From: Aquatica leii
Taxonomy: Eukaryota; Arthropoda; Insecta; Coleoptera; Lampyridae
Length of the DNA stretch: 64,000 bases
NCBI GenBank assembly: GCA_035610365.1
Contig: CM069433.1
Coordinates: 52,070,487-52,134,486, forward strand
Reading direction: 5' to 3'
Both the position numbers and the translations under genes were made by a program. This document shows positions 31,831 through 44,808 of this stretch, piece by piece (the stretch's first letter is position 1; every line of letters starts with the position of its first letter). A model generated the notes under the pieces. That model saw nothing but the letters and a program-made list of their open reading frames with translations. It was not told the origin of the DNA and did no database searches.

Positions 31831-32264
31831 GCCCACTTTTGAAAGGGTCTTCATCAGGGCGTGAGATAAATTGCAAAACTCAAACAAGCAACCGAAATCT
31901 AACTAAGGATTTCTCAAAAGTTAGGTTATCCATTTGTGAACAAGCCATAATCTAAACTCTGGAAAGGTAAGAAAGAAAACGATAACTTGAAAAAGCAGAC
32001 GAAAATCTAACAAAATCACTTCTACGGAGTTTAGAATTTGGCTTGGTTCACAAGTTGATTAGCTAACTCGGTAGTGGTTCTTTGTTAGATTTTCGTTTGG
32101 TTTTTCAAGTTATCGTTTTCTTTCTTGCCTTTTCAGAGTTTAGATTATGGCTTGTTCACAAATGGATAACCTAACTTTTGAGAAGTCCTTATTTAGATTT
32201 CGGTTGCTTGTTTGAGTTTTGCGATTTATCTCACGCCCCGATGAAGCCCCTTAAGAAAGTGGGC
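31831..32264. repeat. foldback element with ~195-bp inverted arms
   Basis: Arms 31831-32030 and 32073-32264 are reverse complements with about 90 percent or better identity; both carry GTTAGGTTATCCATTTGTGA or its complement. They are separated by a 42-bp loop. The outer end of the right arm carries GATGAAGCCCC, AGAAAGTGGGCGAAAC and TTGGCAACTT, a motif widespread at the ends of Penelope-type and related retroelements. The outer end of the left arm keeps the same motif without the GAAAC. It is likely a head-to-head pair of retroelement ends or a foldback transposon. Confidence 0.8.
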
Positions 32265-33790
32265 GAAACGTTGGCAACTTCAGTTACAACAACAATGACA
32301 CGGTCCAAACCCGGAAGACATTCTTATCTTAGTATTAAATGTCGTTATTTAAAATTTCTAATAATGGGTTAAAAATACATCACAAACTTTATTTTGTTTA
32401 AATTTTAAGAATTTGAGCACTCAAGCTAGCGAAACGTAAAATCACAATTAGTTTTGTATTGTGATAAATACCTTATTTTTTGTAGCTGCAGAACCTGGGT
32501 TTTCGGTTGGTTATAAAGCGCTTCAGAAGATGTTGCTCAAAAAATTTTGCGATGGTCGGTCGGAATGTTTTAACCGCTAAAGACAAAGTGGAATAATACG
32601 CCACAAAGTGGACACTTAACACCATAAATTTCATGACACTTTAACTATACTCGGGACAAAATGAATCGTCAAAACCGTAAAACATACAAATTATAAAAAA
32701 ATCCATTCACTCAAAACTTCATTGAACCGATAACAAACCTACGGACACCACTAACCACGAATTAAGGGTTGAAACCTCTTCCGTAACTACATTTTCAAAA
32801 AAGGTAACTCCAAAGCCTTCTATTTTGAGAAACTCTAAAAACAAAAATCAACTCTTTTGGTACTGTTTAAACGTTACAACCAGTGACGTAAATCTTTGTA
32901 AAAAAGAAAGCAACAGTAAAACAATGACGTGGAAAAAAGATGCAAAAATTCAATTAACACGCATGAGCACAGTTTGTTGACTGCTTCTCAAACGGTAAGA
33001 GATGCAACGTTAACAAAAACAAACTTATCCAAAGCAGAAAATTCAGATACCATCATTAAGATTAACTTCAAAACTCAATATTAAAAATGACAGTTGTTAG
33101 TAATAAATTATAAGGTGAACCCAAATTTTATACAACAAAATTATCCTCGATGAATCAAGTGCATATGTACTAAATATCATAGTTTGCACTTAAGATGAAT
33201 TTAAAAACGTGAAATAACTTCAATAACTTAACGTAATTGAGGATAATAGACCTCTTTTTAATAACAACTCAATAAAACTAGCTTCAACTAAAAACGAAAA
33301 TGCTATTCTTTAAGTTGTAGAGAATGGCACGGAAACAGATGAAAATTTTAAGGTTGAGGAATGTCCTGCCTCTCAAAGTGAAGAAAAGTTACTGCACGAG
33401 TTGGAAAACGAAACGTTAGATGAAAACAAGGTTAATGGTTTTAGTTTAAGAAATAGGTACACACTACAATTTCTTGATAAATATAAAAAATATGTTTTGT
33501 ACTGTACAAATGTAAAAAATGATGATGAACCTGTTACTTACAATGAAAAGCAGTTCAATTATTTACTGGAAACAAGCAATAAACCAGAAAATAGAATCCT
33601 TGCTTTAAAATGAAACGTGAATTGATTTCTCATGGAGAAATGCTGATTTGTTCACATTTTTACCCAGATCACAATATGTGTTATTGTGTCAGGATATATG
33701 AAATAATTAATATTATTTGATTTTTTTCGATGGTAATTAAAAACAAATAATAATCTGTCAATAAAGTTTATACATCCAAAGTACAAAGAT
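32265..33790. other. mostly featureless, with one unassigned frame
   Basis: The sequence after the foldback continues the retroelement end (CACGGTCCAAACCCGG at 32300). The frame 33401-33613 (70 residues, containing FSLRNRYTLQFLDKYKKYV) looks more protein-like than its surroundings. It may be the start of the following transposon's protein, but I do not recognise it. Confidence 0.35.
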
Positions 33791-33794
33791 TCAT

Positions 33795-36650
33795 TCTTTT
33801 GTTTTTACGTTTTTTTATTTTAGAAATTAAAACAACATCCAAAATTGGTAGATTTGAGATTATCTTTAATAAAAAGTATGAAAACCTACTTGTTAGTCAT
33901 CTAAAAAACTTGGACAATAGATTAATGCCATTAACAAGAAAAGAGTTTTTCAAGGTTGTTTTTGATTTGGCATTAAATTTGAAACACAGGTTCAACGTTC
34001 ATCAAGGTATGACGAGGAAACATTTTTATTATGAATTTTTGAAGCGCCATCTAGATCTCGCTTTGTGATCACCACAAGAAGCCAGCTTGGTAAGAGTTGT
34101 TGGTTTCAATAAACCACAGGTTAATCAATTTTTTGATAAGTTTCAGTTTTTTATGCATGTTCATAAATTTCTTCCATTGCGCTTATACAATGCTGATGAG
34201 ACCGGTGTTTTCTGTGGTAACAGAAATGAAAGAGTTGTAACGTTTTCGTTACTGTTATTATTTGATTTTAAATTATCTGTTGCGTGCAAACCTTCCTTTA
34301 TTTTTATTTTGTGGAGTCGCTACTTTTTAGGGCAAGGTCAGCCTTGAAATTCATTCGGTACTGAGTCTTTGAGTAGTGCGCTAGTGATACTTAATTTTGA
34401 ACCATGTAGCTTTTATTTTACCTTATATCTACAATATCTTTATTTAAAAAGTCTATGTTATTAATACAGATTTTTATTTTGTACCGATTTTATCTTTAAT
34501 GAAATTAACCTTTTTAATTTGAATGGATTTGGTATATGAATAACACAATAAATGCCAATGATCAAAACTGATTTTCTTGAAGAAAATACTCCTTAGTCAT
34601 CGGTTCTTGATGGGAAATTTCCCAAGGCTATCCGCCAACATTAGCTTTGCATTCCGTTGGATGACATCAACGTAAAATTTGATCCATATGCGTGAGTTAC
34701 ATATATCTATCTACATTACTTTCGTCGATTAAAAACTTTGCTTCACCAACAAACATGGTTTTTCTTTTTTACTAAATGACTTTACATTTGAACCTAACTT
34801 ATTAAATACTAAATATTAAAATTCTCTAAATAAATGCGTCATTCATAATTGTTTAATTAGATATGTAAAAACTAATCAAGTTTCACTTTCTGTAATTAAT
34901 ATAAAAATTAAATTTGCTTACCGCAAATATTTAAATTAACTCAATTCAAAATTGTTTTTCTTACTACATGTAAAGAAATACCGGTATTCTGTTAGTTCTA
35001 AGTTTAATTAATTAAATGATAAAAATTTCTATCATTAGTTTCAAGTAACCTTACTGTATTTTACCTTATTGTTTTTGTTTTGTTTTTGAATATAGGGTTA
35101 TAACTAACTTTTGAGATTGAATCAATGAATTATTCTTGGGTAACTTTTTATTGCAGATAAGACTTTAATAGTTTAGTCTTAAAGCTCAAACTATTTGGCA
35201 TCCCTGATTTATGAGGTTAATTAACCAATTTTGGCAATTCTACTGATTGTTTAATTAATTTCTTTACATCGTTTGTTAGCGCACTCTTTGCTTATCTAAA
35301 CCTAAGTTTTGCTCTACAGAGTTTTCTCTCAAAAGGCCAAGAAATAAATTGGGAAAATGACGTCTGCCGAGAAGGGTCAAAACGTCACTGTTACGATTTG
35401 CATGAATGTCACCGGAACGTATATTCCTCCGCTACTTATATTTAAGAGACAAAAAATTATAGGGTAATTTTCAATGCACCACATGAGACAATTGGTGTTG
35501 CACAGATCAGTGCTAGTTGGATGCTTCCGCATTTCTAAAATGGCTAAAGTATTTTGCTAAATATGCTCAGTCCACTAAATAAAAACTTGTTCTTTTAATT
35601 TTGGACAGACATGAAAGTCATAACGATCTCAAAGTAATTTTGTATGCTCGAAAAAATCATATTCATATGCTAAGCACTCTACCGCATACAACCACAAAAT
35701 CCAACCACTAGACAGAACATTTATGAAATTATTTAAAACCGCTTATAACGATGCAGGTTCATTATAGATGAGAGCACATCCCGGTGCGAGAATATGGCAT
35801 TATAATATAGCAGCTCACAATGATTTTAGTGTACCGGAATACACCCTTTAAACAGAAATATATTTACAAACTTAAACTTTCTCTCAACCGAGATAACTGA
35901 CATTCCTGATGCTGCTATTAACAATCTTGGTAATGTTATGTTCCGGAATACGGTCTCCACTGTCAATCATGCAACTATTGAAGATGCAACAATTTGTGCT
36001 GGGCTTTTATCAGAAATGGTAGTTGATAGAACTATTGAAGATGAAATAATTCGTGCTGGGCCTTCATCAGAAAAGGCAATCACGGTCAATGAACTTATTG
36101 AAGATGTGATTTGTTTTGTTGTAAACAAAATTACAGTCGTAGCTCAAGTTCACACCGATATCAACAAAAAGACATCATCATCACCGACTCAAAAAATTTC
36201 TCAGAGCTCATCATGTACTTCTACTTCTCTCGATAGCAATGCCGCAATCAGAGTTTTAAAAGAAATATCATCTATACCAAAAAAAATAGAAACGAGAAAA
36301 AGGAAGACAAAAAAAAGTAAAATTTTAACTTTAATTTCCTTCAAAGTTGCTCTGGAAGAAAAGGTACTAGCCCAGAAAACCATGGAAGTCAAGAAAGTTA
36401 CAAAAAAAGCTAATTTAATTGACTCGACTAAAAAAAAGAATTCATTAACTAAAACCAAGAGGAATACAACAAAATAGTTGGATAAGTGAAGTTTGTTTAT
36501 GCATATGTCACGAAAATTTTGATGAAGACTGGATATAGTGTAATGAATACCAAAAATGTGCACACATCAAATGAAACGACGTTCATATCGCATCTCTTTA
36601 TTACACATGTGACTTATAGAAAATTTCCTCTTAATTATGTTGTCGTAATA
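33795..36650 (+). pseudogene. pogo/Tigger-type transposase relic, interrupted by ~1 kb
   Basis: Segments of a pogo-family protein occur in order. The DNA-binding/CENP-B-like part at 33830-34235 reads LDNRLMPLTRKEFF, FYYEFLKRH, VGFNKPQVNQFFD and YNADETGV, which includes the first catalytic Asp. After about 1.07 kb of unrelated AT-rich sequence, the DDE domain resumes at 35320-35760 with GKMTSAEKGQNVTVTIC, a broken Asp-Gly-His block, and LDRTFMKLFKTAYNDA. The C-terminal tail at 35938-36477 is a 179-residue open frame rich in Ser/Lys. A degenerate PHD-like Cys motif (CLCICHENFDEDWIQC) follows at about 36495-36560. Frameshifts and the insertion show it is inactive. Confidence 0.8.
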
Positions 36651-36679
36651 AAGTTTTGGAATAAGTTTACATAGTTTTT

Positions 36680-39590
36680 TCTCACCTGTCCCATGCTAGT
36701 CTCCAGAACTAATCCTTTCGAAAATAATGTCGTACATTTACTACTTTATAGTCAGTTAGATTTAATTTTTTCTTTAATTTCTTGATTAATGCCCTATTGG
36801 CACTATTGTCTAGTTTTACTTAGCAGTTCTCAATTTTTATAAATGTCAGTTATACTTTAGTAAAAAATCAAAAGTTTAAGTGTCCCGCACTACCCGACTT
36901 TCCCCTACATTTATTATTTTAGACCTCTTACAAATGTGCAGAAACTTTATGGAACATCTTAAATACAAACCTAAAGCGAAAGCCATTTAAGAAACGCATG
37001 GGTTAAAATTGTTTAGATGATTTGAAACCTAATAACTTAAAAAAATATTTTAGAATATTTATTGTGGGTATCAAAGGTAAACTTATACTTAAAAACGATG
37101 TCATTTAAAATCATAATTAATTTAGAAAAACAAAATTAATCGATAAGTTATATGATACAAACAAAAACAAAACAATTGTTTTTAACACTAATTTGTTATA
37201 AAAATAAAGATAAGACAAAATTAACAACCTAAAGTTGAACCTAATAAAATTAATTAAGAAAAATATTTTTATTTTTTTTAATTTGTTTTTTCGAGGTATT
37301 TAAGTTTTTATTATAATAAAAAAAATTAAATTATAATAAAGTAAACTTAACAACCCAAATCTATACAAAAAAACAACACAGTGCTCTTTAAATCGTTAGA
37401 ATAGGGTGTTTAGATACGGATATTATTCAAATGTTAAATAGAGTTCAAGTTTTGTTTAAGCTAGTTTTGGATTGTCTAGAAAGAGTTTTTGTAGTTTTTA
37501 TACAACTATTAAACTAGCAGTGCTGATAATATAGTGTCGAGTTATTTCGGAGAAAGTTGCCGAAGTTCTTGGAAATAACGATCTGTTTAGTCATTTTTTG
37601 ACAAAGTGGGTTTGAGACATGACAACCTTTTATGTTTTTAGTATGCTAAAAAACTGCCACTAACAAAACCTAGGTGGCTACTATTGCCGATGGAATCTTA
37701 ACTTCAAGGACGTAGTAACAATAACGTGTGTTAAAATGAGTATTCTAATGCCTTAAAGCCCACATTATTGGACTTACGTAGCAATTTGAAAATTCTGAAA
37801 GCGGGTACGAAAAGCATCGACTTAATTTTATATTGATTAATCGTAGGTTGCAAATAAACAACAAGATTTTGTTGAGTGAGGGTGCGCAAACTTCAGCCAT
37901 AAACAATTCTCGCATATATTTTGTTATACAGTCTAGTTAAAGTGTTTGTAAAATGAAGTCAAAAAATTCTACTGAAGCAATATTTCGAAAGTCGTGGAAA
38001 AATGATGAAGGTTTTCTGTCACAGAAAAGTTTGTTGTCTTAGAGTTTTTGTGCGGTTTTTAAGCTAAAAATTGTTACAAAAAAGTTTAGCTTTAAGAAAT
38101 AGTACGACTTTTTACCTTTACGTTGTAAAAAAAAAAGATAGCATTCTTTAATAGCCGTATGTTAGGTCTAGTATTGATAGCATGTAGACACATTTATTAC
38201 TGTTTTGCGTGATTTCACGAAGATAGTGCTTTAATGAACTTATTAATTACGCCAAAAGAATCACAAAAGTTTCTATGTGAAATACAAAGAAATGCGGTCC
38301 TTGTTGTTATCGTACATATTAACATACATTACTGACTGAGGGTTTCTTACAAAATTAATCCTTACAGTGTTTTTCCCTTACTTGTTTATTATATATAAGT
38401 TGTAAAGATGGCAACAAGTAATTCATTGTAAGACTTTAAACGCTTACGCTGATGACTGAAGCTACTTCAACAATTTCAAGAGTTCCAGATTTTCCAAAAC
38501 GTAACTACTTTTGATAACTTTTTGTTTCTCACATCTCACAAGTTATATGTGCGGTATTAGTTACACTTTATGAATTTTTTAATAATTTCATATTGCTAAA
38601 ATTATGTTAACTGTTTTTTATTAAAGAAATACTTGATTATATCAGTAATTAATAGATATGCTAAAGAAAAAAAATACCATATCAACTAGTATTATATTAA
38701 ATAAAAAAGGTATTGAAAAATAAAGTTATTTCCTAAAGAAAGTGGAAATCACATTGCATAATTTGAAAATTGAAAGATTCCTATTTTTACGCTCACATGA
38801 TTTTAATATAGCAATTTAACGGTATGTTGGGTACTAGATAATAACCAGCTTCTTTCATCATCGATCCCTAAACCTGTTGATTTCTAAAGTAGCGCAAAAT
38901 ATAATATTTCATTACTGTTAAACTGTAATTAAGGATGCTTTTACATATAGCTGCTTTAAATAATATTTATAGCAGATATTATTTTGAAAAAAAGCTTATT
39001 TAAGTATTTACCATAAAAAATGTATAGAAACACAAAAACAATGAGTATTTAATTCAATGTTTTTTTAATTTTAATCTATTAGTAGTGTGTTAACACATTG
39101 TTAACTTTAGCTTATAACTATGTTTTATTACTAAATTCTGTTGTAATTATTTCATTAGATTTATTAGTAACTGCTTAAAATTTATAAATTATTCCAAAAA
39201 CAAATCACAAAAAATTTTTTGTTTAAATTAGTTATGACCTATTTTCAAATTTTTGTGGGTCAAATAGTTATTATTGAAATATAACCTATATACATCTAAA
39301 CTTTTGTTCATATTCGAGCCCAGTATCGATTATATGTCTAACAACAAATCAATAAATTAAATATAGGTACTGTTTAATGTAATGGTAGTGTCCTGTGTAG
39401 TAAAACAAAAATTACACTGTTTTAGAACAGTTAGTGCTTAACTATTTTCAGCGGGGTATACGTCATAAAAAAAAATTCTTACGCTATAACAAAATATATA
39501 AAAATTACTTATAAAGTATAGGTAAAGCACTTTGAATGTTTTACAATTGAAGATAGGAAATTCAATAAACTATTTATTACAATTCACAGG
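36680..39590. other. no recognisable feature
   Basis: About 2.9 kb of AT-rich DNA. I see no supportable gene, RNA or named repeat. Confidence 0.5.
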
Positions 39591-39923
39591 TCTGCGACGT
39601 TTCTAAAGTCGTGGTTGTGCTAGGCGACTTATCACCTATTTTGCTTGCGATCGGTTCAACTTTTCATTCAATTATAATTTAGTTTATAAATAACAAAAAG
39701 TACAGGAAATTTTGCAATTACTGGCCACGCCGCGCGAACAGTGTGCATAATGTTTAAAAATCTTTGGAAAAACTTTTCCTGTTAGATTAATTTTTTGTAC
39801 AACATTGTTGTATCATTATAACCCTATTTTAAGTAAATGTATTTTTAATTTGTACAAAATAATTATAAGCGACTTTCGGCTTAGACCGCGTCGTAGTTAA
39901 ACATCTAGACTTAGGCTTGGTCC

Positions 39924-40067
39924 TACCCAAGCAACACATTGGTATAAAAAACGTTTAAATGTCCGGCTAATAGACGTTTATTAGACATTAAAACGTTTTT
40001 AAACGCGTTATTAACGTTTATTAGACGGACATTTAGACGTTTTTTGTACCAATGTGTTGTTTGGGTA
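39924..40067. repeat. 144-bp palindromic MITE
   Basis: Arms 39924-39979 and 40012-40067 are reverse complements with few mismatches. Each begins from the outside with TACCCAAGCAACACATTGGT or a near copy. The loop of about 32 bp is AT-rich. It is inserted next to the Penelope-like fragment. Confidence 0.85.
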
Positions 40068-40069
40068 GT

Positions 40070-40470
40070 CTCTTCTTGAGAGCCAAAACGAGAAGTAGAA
40101 TTTGGCCTTTGCCGTATTGTCGTTTGTGAACCCAGACAAACTGACGTTTTACAAGACATTGCAGCTTGCATCTTCAGAGTGGTAAATGTCACTGAGTGTG
40201 AGTGAATCTTGTTTTTATTTCCACAACTCTGCGGATTAGTTTGGGAAAGTAGTAAGGAGTTTTAGCCAACACCTTAATTTTGTCAAAATTTAGCGTGTGT
40301 CTTTGGTTCCACACTTGTTCTGCCACTGCTGATTTTGTAACTTTGTGGTGTTTGCAATCAGCCATATGTTCTTTAACTCTAACTTGAATAGAGCGTCTCG
40401 TCTGTCCTATATAACTTGATCCACAAGAACAAAAATTTTTAAAGCCTTTTGTTTGTCTTTAACAGATTTA
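40070..40470 (-). pseudogene. Penelope-like element: GIY-YIG endonuclease fragment and 3' end
   Basis: On the minus strand, 40440-40200 reads FCSCGSSYIGQTRRSIQVR, KEHMADCKHHKVTKSAVAEQ, VWNQRHTLNFDKIKVLAKTP and YYFPKLIRRVVEI. This is the GIY-YIG nuclease of Penelope-like elements, with the S-Y-I-G core and conserved Arg. It is followed at 40170-40120 by CTGAAGATGCAAG ... CTTGTAAAACGTCAG, the half-hammerhead-like signature common at Penelope ends. The RT part is absent. Reading is nearly uninterrupted over about 80 residues, so the fragment is not very old. Confidence 0.82.
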
Positions 40471-40579
40471 TTCCAATTGTTCAAGGTATCCTTGAATTTC
40501 TTGCTCTTCTCCATGCTTTTTGGATCTCTTTGGACTCGTACGAGTAGACTTACAAATTAAAACAGCTTACAAAATATAG

Positions 40580-41200
40580 CCAAAAACAAGTCTGATCAAA
40601 CTAAAAAAACTGAGAAAAAATAGAGGTAATGAGCAATACAATTAAATTAAGTAATTTAGGAAGATATAAGATATATATGACTTAACAAAACAAGAAAAGA
40701 ACGTAAATAATAATATTAGGAAAAGAGTAGAAGATGAGAGAAAAAAATTTAAAGGAGGATATCAAAAGTTAAACATTGAAGGAAGAGAATGAAAGTGAAA
40801 CAAAGTAAGAGACATGCTAAAACAGTTGAAAAAAGAAAAAACACCAATAAGCAATAATTGTAAACATTAATTAATTAATAAGATTACACAAATTAAGAAG
40901 ACGAACATGGCAAATACTAAGGATGCGGACTGACTGGCCAAAAAAGTAACATCAAGGATAAGTGTTAATTGTGTTATAATTAAGTTATTTTATTTATGTG
41001 CCACCTATGGTGCCCTTGTTTTGCAACACAATTATTCTTAGTGTAAATAGTGGGGGTAGCAAGGTAGGCTTTAAGGTAGATGTATGAAGACGGTCAATGA
41101 ATGTACACCTGTTTTGCTGAGCTCCATGTTATGATAAATGTTTGGACTTACGATTCATTATTTCCTTAATCTAACAACGAAATAATAAGCAAAAAACAGT
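40580..41200. other. A-rich stretch, unassigned
   Basis: Plus-strand Lys-rich frames resemble the tail of a decayed LINE, but no specific motif can be claimed. Confidence 0.3.
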
Positions 41201-41204
41201 AATC

Positions 41205-41335
41205 TAGAAAATAGGTACTTGGAATATAAAAAGTTTACCAAGAAAAGGAAGTGAACTGGTTGAGGAATTTGATAAAACAGATTTGGACATGTAGGGTTGG
41301 TAAGTCTAAAAACATATTGAAAATAGAGATAGAAC
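41205..41335 (+). pseudogene. LINE endonuclease fragment
   Basis: The plus strand reads IGTWNIKSLPRKGSELVEEF and then DKTDLDM before a stop. This is the opening of the APE-type endonuclease of LINEs (T-W-N-x-x-x-L near the start). Only about 35 residues are left. Confidence 0.5.
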
Positions 41336-41639
41336 TTGAAAGACAAACTAATAAAAACAGTAATAAATAACAAATTTTGATTGTTATGTAGATTAAGGAA
41401 GTATAATTTTAAAAAAAAAATTTAAATTATTGTTTAAAACTCGAGATTTTTTGTTTTTCCGTAAACAAAGAGTTTTGTGTTGCTTTTATCTTTCTTTGTG
41501 AAAAAAGATTTAAAAAAATAATTACTTTTAACTTGTTTTTTAAATTGGTTTTAGCTATTAGGATAGCTTGTGAACCACGCTTGATTTTAAACTCCAATAA
41601 AGTAAAAAACAAATTGGTTAACATATGAAAACAATTAAA

Positions 41640-41940
41640 ATATAATTAAAAACCTTTAGAGTTAAGTAATTAACTTATAAAATAAACCAGATTCTAAACT
41701 TTAAAGAATAAAAAACGAGTTAATGAACCTGAAGAAGCAAACAAAAATCTAAAAAAGAACCTTAAAAGAATTCGCTTTGTAAACTGATACTTTAATCTTT
41801 AGAAATGGCTTAAGTTAAAGCTACGCTGGCTAAAGCTAAGTTTCGAATGAATAATATTAATGTAAGTGTTCTTCTTTTTCTTTATAATTGTTTCTTTATA
41901 ATTCTTTTTTCTCTACCACAAGTATTTGAATTAAAATTAG
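41640..41940. other. no recognisable feature
   Basis: AT-rich, no supportable gene. Confidence 0.5.
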
Positions 41941-41984
41941 TACAAATGTAACATTTCATCAAAGTTACTGCTCAACTTGATCAA

Positions 41985-42960
41985 AAATCAAGTGGGGATA
42001 TATTTTAATCATAGCCATTCTATATATTCGTCAGAAATTTACTATTACGTTATCAACCACATTGATAAAAACAGGCCCCCACCACTTTTTATCTCTGACT
42101 TTGATTTGATAATTTGCTATACCATTATCGTAGAGGTCGACACCATCAATTACATTTGGTTGTGTAATGTTGACGTTTTTCCTCTTTTACATTGTACCTT
42201 TGGCTAACGTTCTCGATTGTATTTGCTAGTCGTTTGTTATAATTGTCATTCCAGCAAACAAGATACGCTTCGCTGCTTGAGTCATAACTATTGTCATATC
42301 AACCTTTTTGTATTTTTTCTGTAGATTTTGTATTTTCAAGTAGGCATTCTTCTATTCAATTGTTTCCAAGTTTTAAAATTGTAAATATACCGTGTTCATT
42401 AAGAATATGAAATAGCTTGTAGAAACAAAAATATTGTAAAAAACACTATAATTTGATTTATGCTGTACTACAAAAATCAAATTTAGTACATCACCCCTAA
42501 TTATAATTCTGATTTCTATTTTTGATCACCACCATAATAAATAAATTGAAACAAATATCTACTAGCCAAATTTTAAAAAATTAATTTTTTTGTGTAACCA
42601 TGGAGTTATCTGCAAAATGTTGAATTTACTTTTTTCCCTACTCATGCAATGTTTAACGAAATATATTCTCTTGTTTTTGTCTTTGTTCCAACACATATCA
42701 AGTTGAGGTAAAGTGTGGTAACCTGTTAGAAGCATTATTCCTACGAATTCATGTCTATTATTGTCGTGCGCGTGCTTCACCGAAAAATCAGTGATTCGAT
42801 TCTAGACGCCACCATCAACAGAAAACAAAAAATTCTTCCAAAAGAGTCTTTTCACTAATATAATATGAGTTAAAATTTTTTGTAATTTGGATAATGCGAT
42901 TTTTTGCTTTGCTGAAAGTGACAAATTGTGTGCCCGCGTTGTGATGTTTCAATATATGGT
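41985..42960 (-). pseudogene. second piggyBac-type transposase relic
   Basis: The frame 42562-42780 (-) reads VGIMLLTGYHTLPQLDMCW and then IYFVKHCMSREKSKF, typical of the N-terminal part of piggyBac-derived transposases. Farther along the minus strand, 42280-41985 reads VSWNDNYNKRLANTIENVSQ, then VIDGVDLYDNGIANYQIKV with a GVDLxD catalytic block, then RDKKWWGPVFINVVDNVIVN. The centre of the protein is missing and stops are present. It belongs to a different subfamily from the 18.5-kb copy. Confidence 0.8.
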
Positions 42961-43925
42961 GCATATTCAGTCAATGACGGGTAAACACAACATTATTTTT
43001 GACTGTAAATAATTTATTATTTTTGCTCAATATTACTGAAAATAAGTGGTAAACTTGGTTAGTAATTAGAAAAAGTATACTATGGTTGTATACAAAAAAA
43101 TATAATAATTTATATTGAAGGGTTTTCCGTAAAACTAGATATATACAAGTGGTTTTAAACTATTTTTAATGTATTCAAAAAAAATATGCGTAATTTTGCG
43201 TATACACATCAATGCCGTTACTGGGTTAAAGCCAAAACAAAACAATAAGTAAAAATTGCTATAGAAACCTTACAAACAAAACAATAATGTAAACGTTAAA
43301 AAATTGAGCAAAGTTTGAAAGAATTTCGTAGATGACGATTTTTAGTAACGCAACTAAAATTAAATTTAAATACAATCGCATACATACGGTTTAATAATTG
43401 AATAAATTTTGTGTTACTTTGTCAATTACAATTGCTTAAATTTACTGTAGTAATTTTATTATTAGTTATTATCAAATGCTTTACAAAGACTAAGTAGATT
43501 TAACGGTATCAAAATATAGTGTAAAACTCACACGAAATGTTACCAATTGTTTGGTGTTTGTTTAAGTAAAATTCGTTATTTGTTAGATTGGGCAATAATC
43601 AGTTTTTGTTTTAGAAATATTCACCGTGTATGTAGTATATTGAACCCACTTTGTAAACGACATGACGTCACATAATTTTCTGTACAACAAAAGTAGTGAA
43701 ATCCAAATCAATGCCGGCGGAATCAAGGTTTATTTTTCCTAACATAACTTCTTTTATAGTTTTTTCTAGTTCCCGTCATTATTAATATTTTTCTTTAACC
43801 CAGATTTACATTGATCTAGTAGCTGGATCTAACGTCATTGGAGTGCAGCGCTGGACCAGGCCGTTTACATTCGTCCAGTAGACATACTGACATTGTTGAG
43901 GCGACAACACGTTTTAACAAAAATG
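42961..43925. other. unassigned, possibly Harbinger 5' region
   Basis: Mostly AT-rich. A GC-richer block at 43820-43910 (TGCAGCGCTGGACCAGG) may be the 5' terminal region of the following Harbinger element, but no terminal inverted repeat could be established. Confidence 0.35.
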
Positions 43926-44808
43926 AGTGTAAAGGTTATTAAACATATTGCCAAAAAAACTTTGTGCGATACTACACGACACGTTGGCTGACATGTTTGA
44001 GGAAAAACAGTTAAAAGACAAGCGAATTTGGGTGAGAAAATGAATTAGTGACAGAGAGAGTTCAGGAGCGCCTGTTTTACTTATGAACCAACTAAGAACA
44101 GAAGATACCGATGAATACAGATTAGCTTTGAGAATGACATTAAAAAATTTGACGAATTGCTAGAATTAATCGCAAGCTTCATTCAACGTCAAGACACGTT
44201 TTTGAGAGATGTCTTGCCGGCTAAATTAAAGCTTAAAATAACATTAACTTATTTAAAATTAAAAAATTTTAAATTCAAAATTTTTTAATTTGTTGACGTT
44301 GTAACTGAAGATGACAATTTAAATTGTTGAAACTAGTTTTACAATTAAAAAATTAGAACATAATTGTGGATTGACTTCAAGAAAATAAATATCATATTTT
44401 ATTACAATTTCTCCACTTAGAGATATGGATTACTTTAACTATATTATTAACTTATTTGGCTACAAGAAATTTCTTTTAGAGGTGGAGTCACGTTTATCGT
44501 GTTTCCAAAGCATCCATTTCGAAAACGATACCAGAAGTATGCTTGGCAATTTATGAAACATTGAAATATTGCATTAAAGTAAGTAATTTTTATTTTTTGA
44601 TCCATGAGAATTGTTACTTAAGCCTAAGATGTAGGTAGGCAAAAAACAACCATTTTTTTATCAGTGATTTAAATTATCAACAGTAAGTAATTTGGCATTA
44701 GAATCATTAAACTGTTATCTAATTTAGGAATTATTATACGCTTTATTAATGATAAAACCAAGTCCAGTAAAATCCATCTGTTCTGCTTCGGCTTCTGACA
44801 TATCGTTA

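Noticed and set aside
32236-32275. Possible complete hammerhead ribozyme at the right end of the foldback
   Set aside because: The first core reads CCGATGA rather than CTGANGA, and neither stem I nor a closed stem III can be formed, unlike the motif at 3208-3250.
34555-34760. Possible transposase fragment inside the pogo interruption (minus strand)
   Set aside because: A few residues vaguely resemble a mariner-type protein, but no motif was clear enough to claim.
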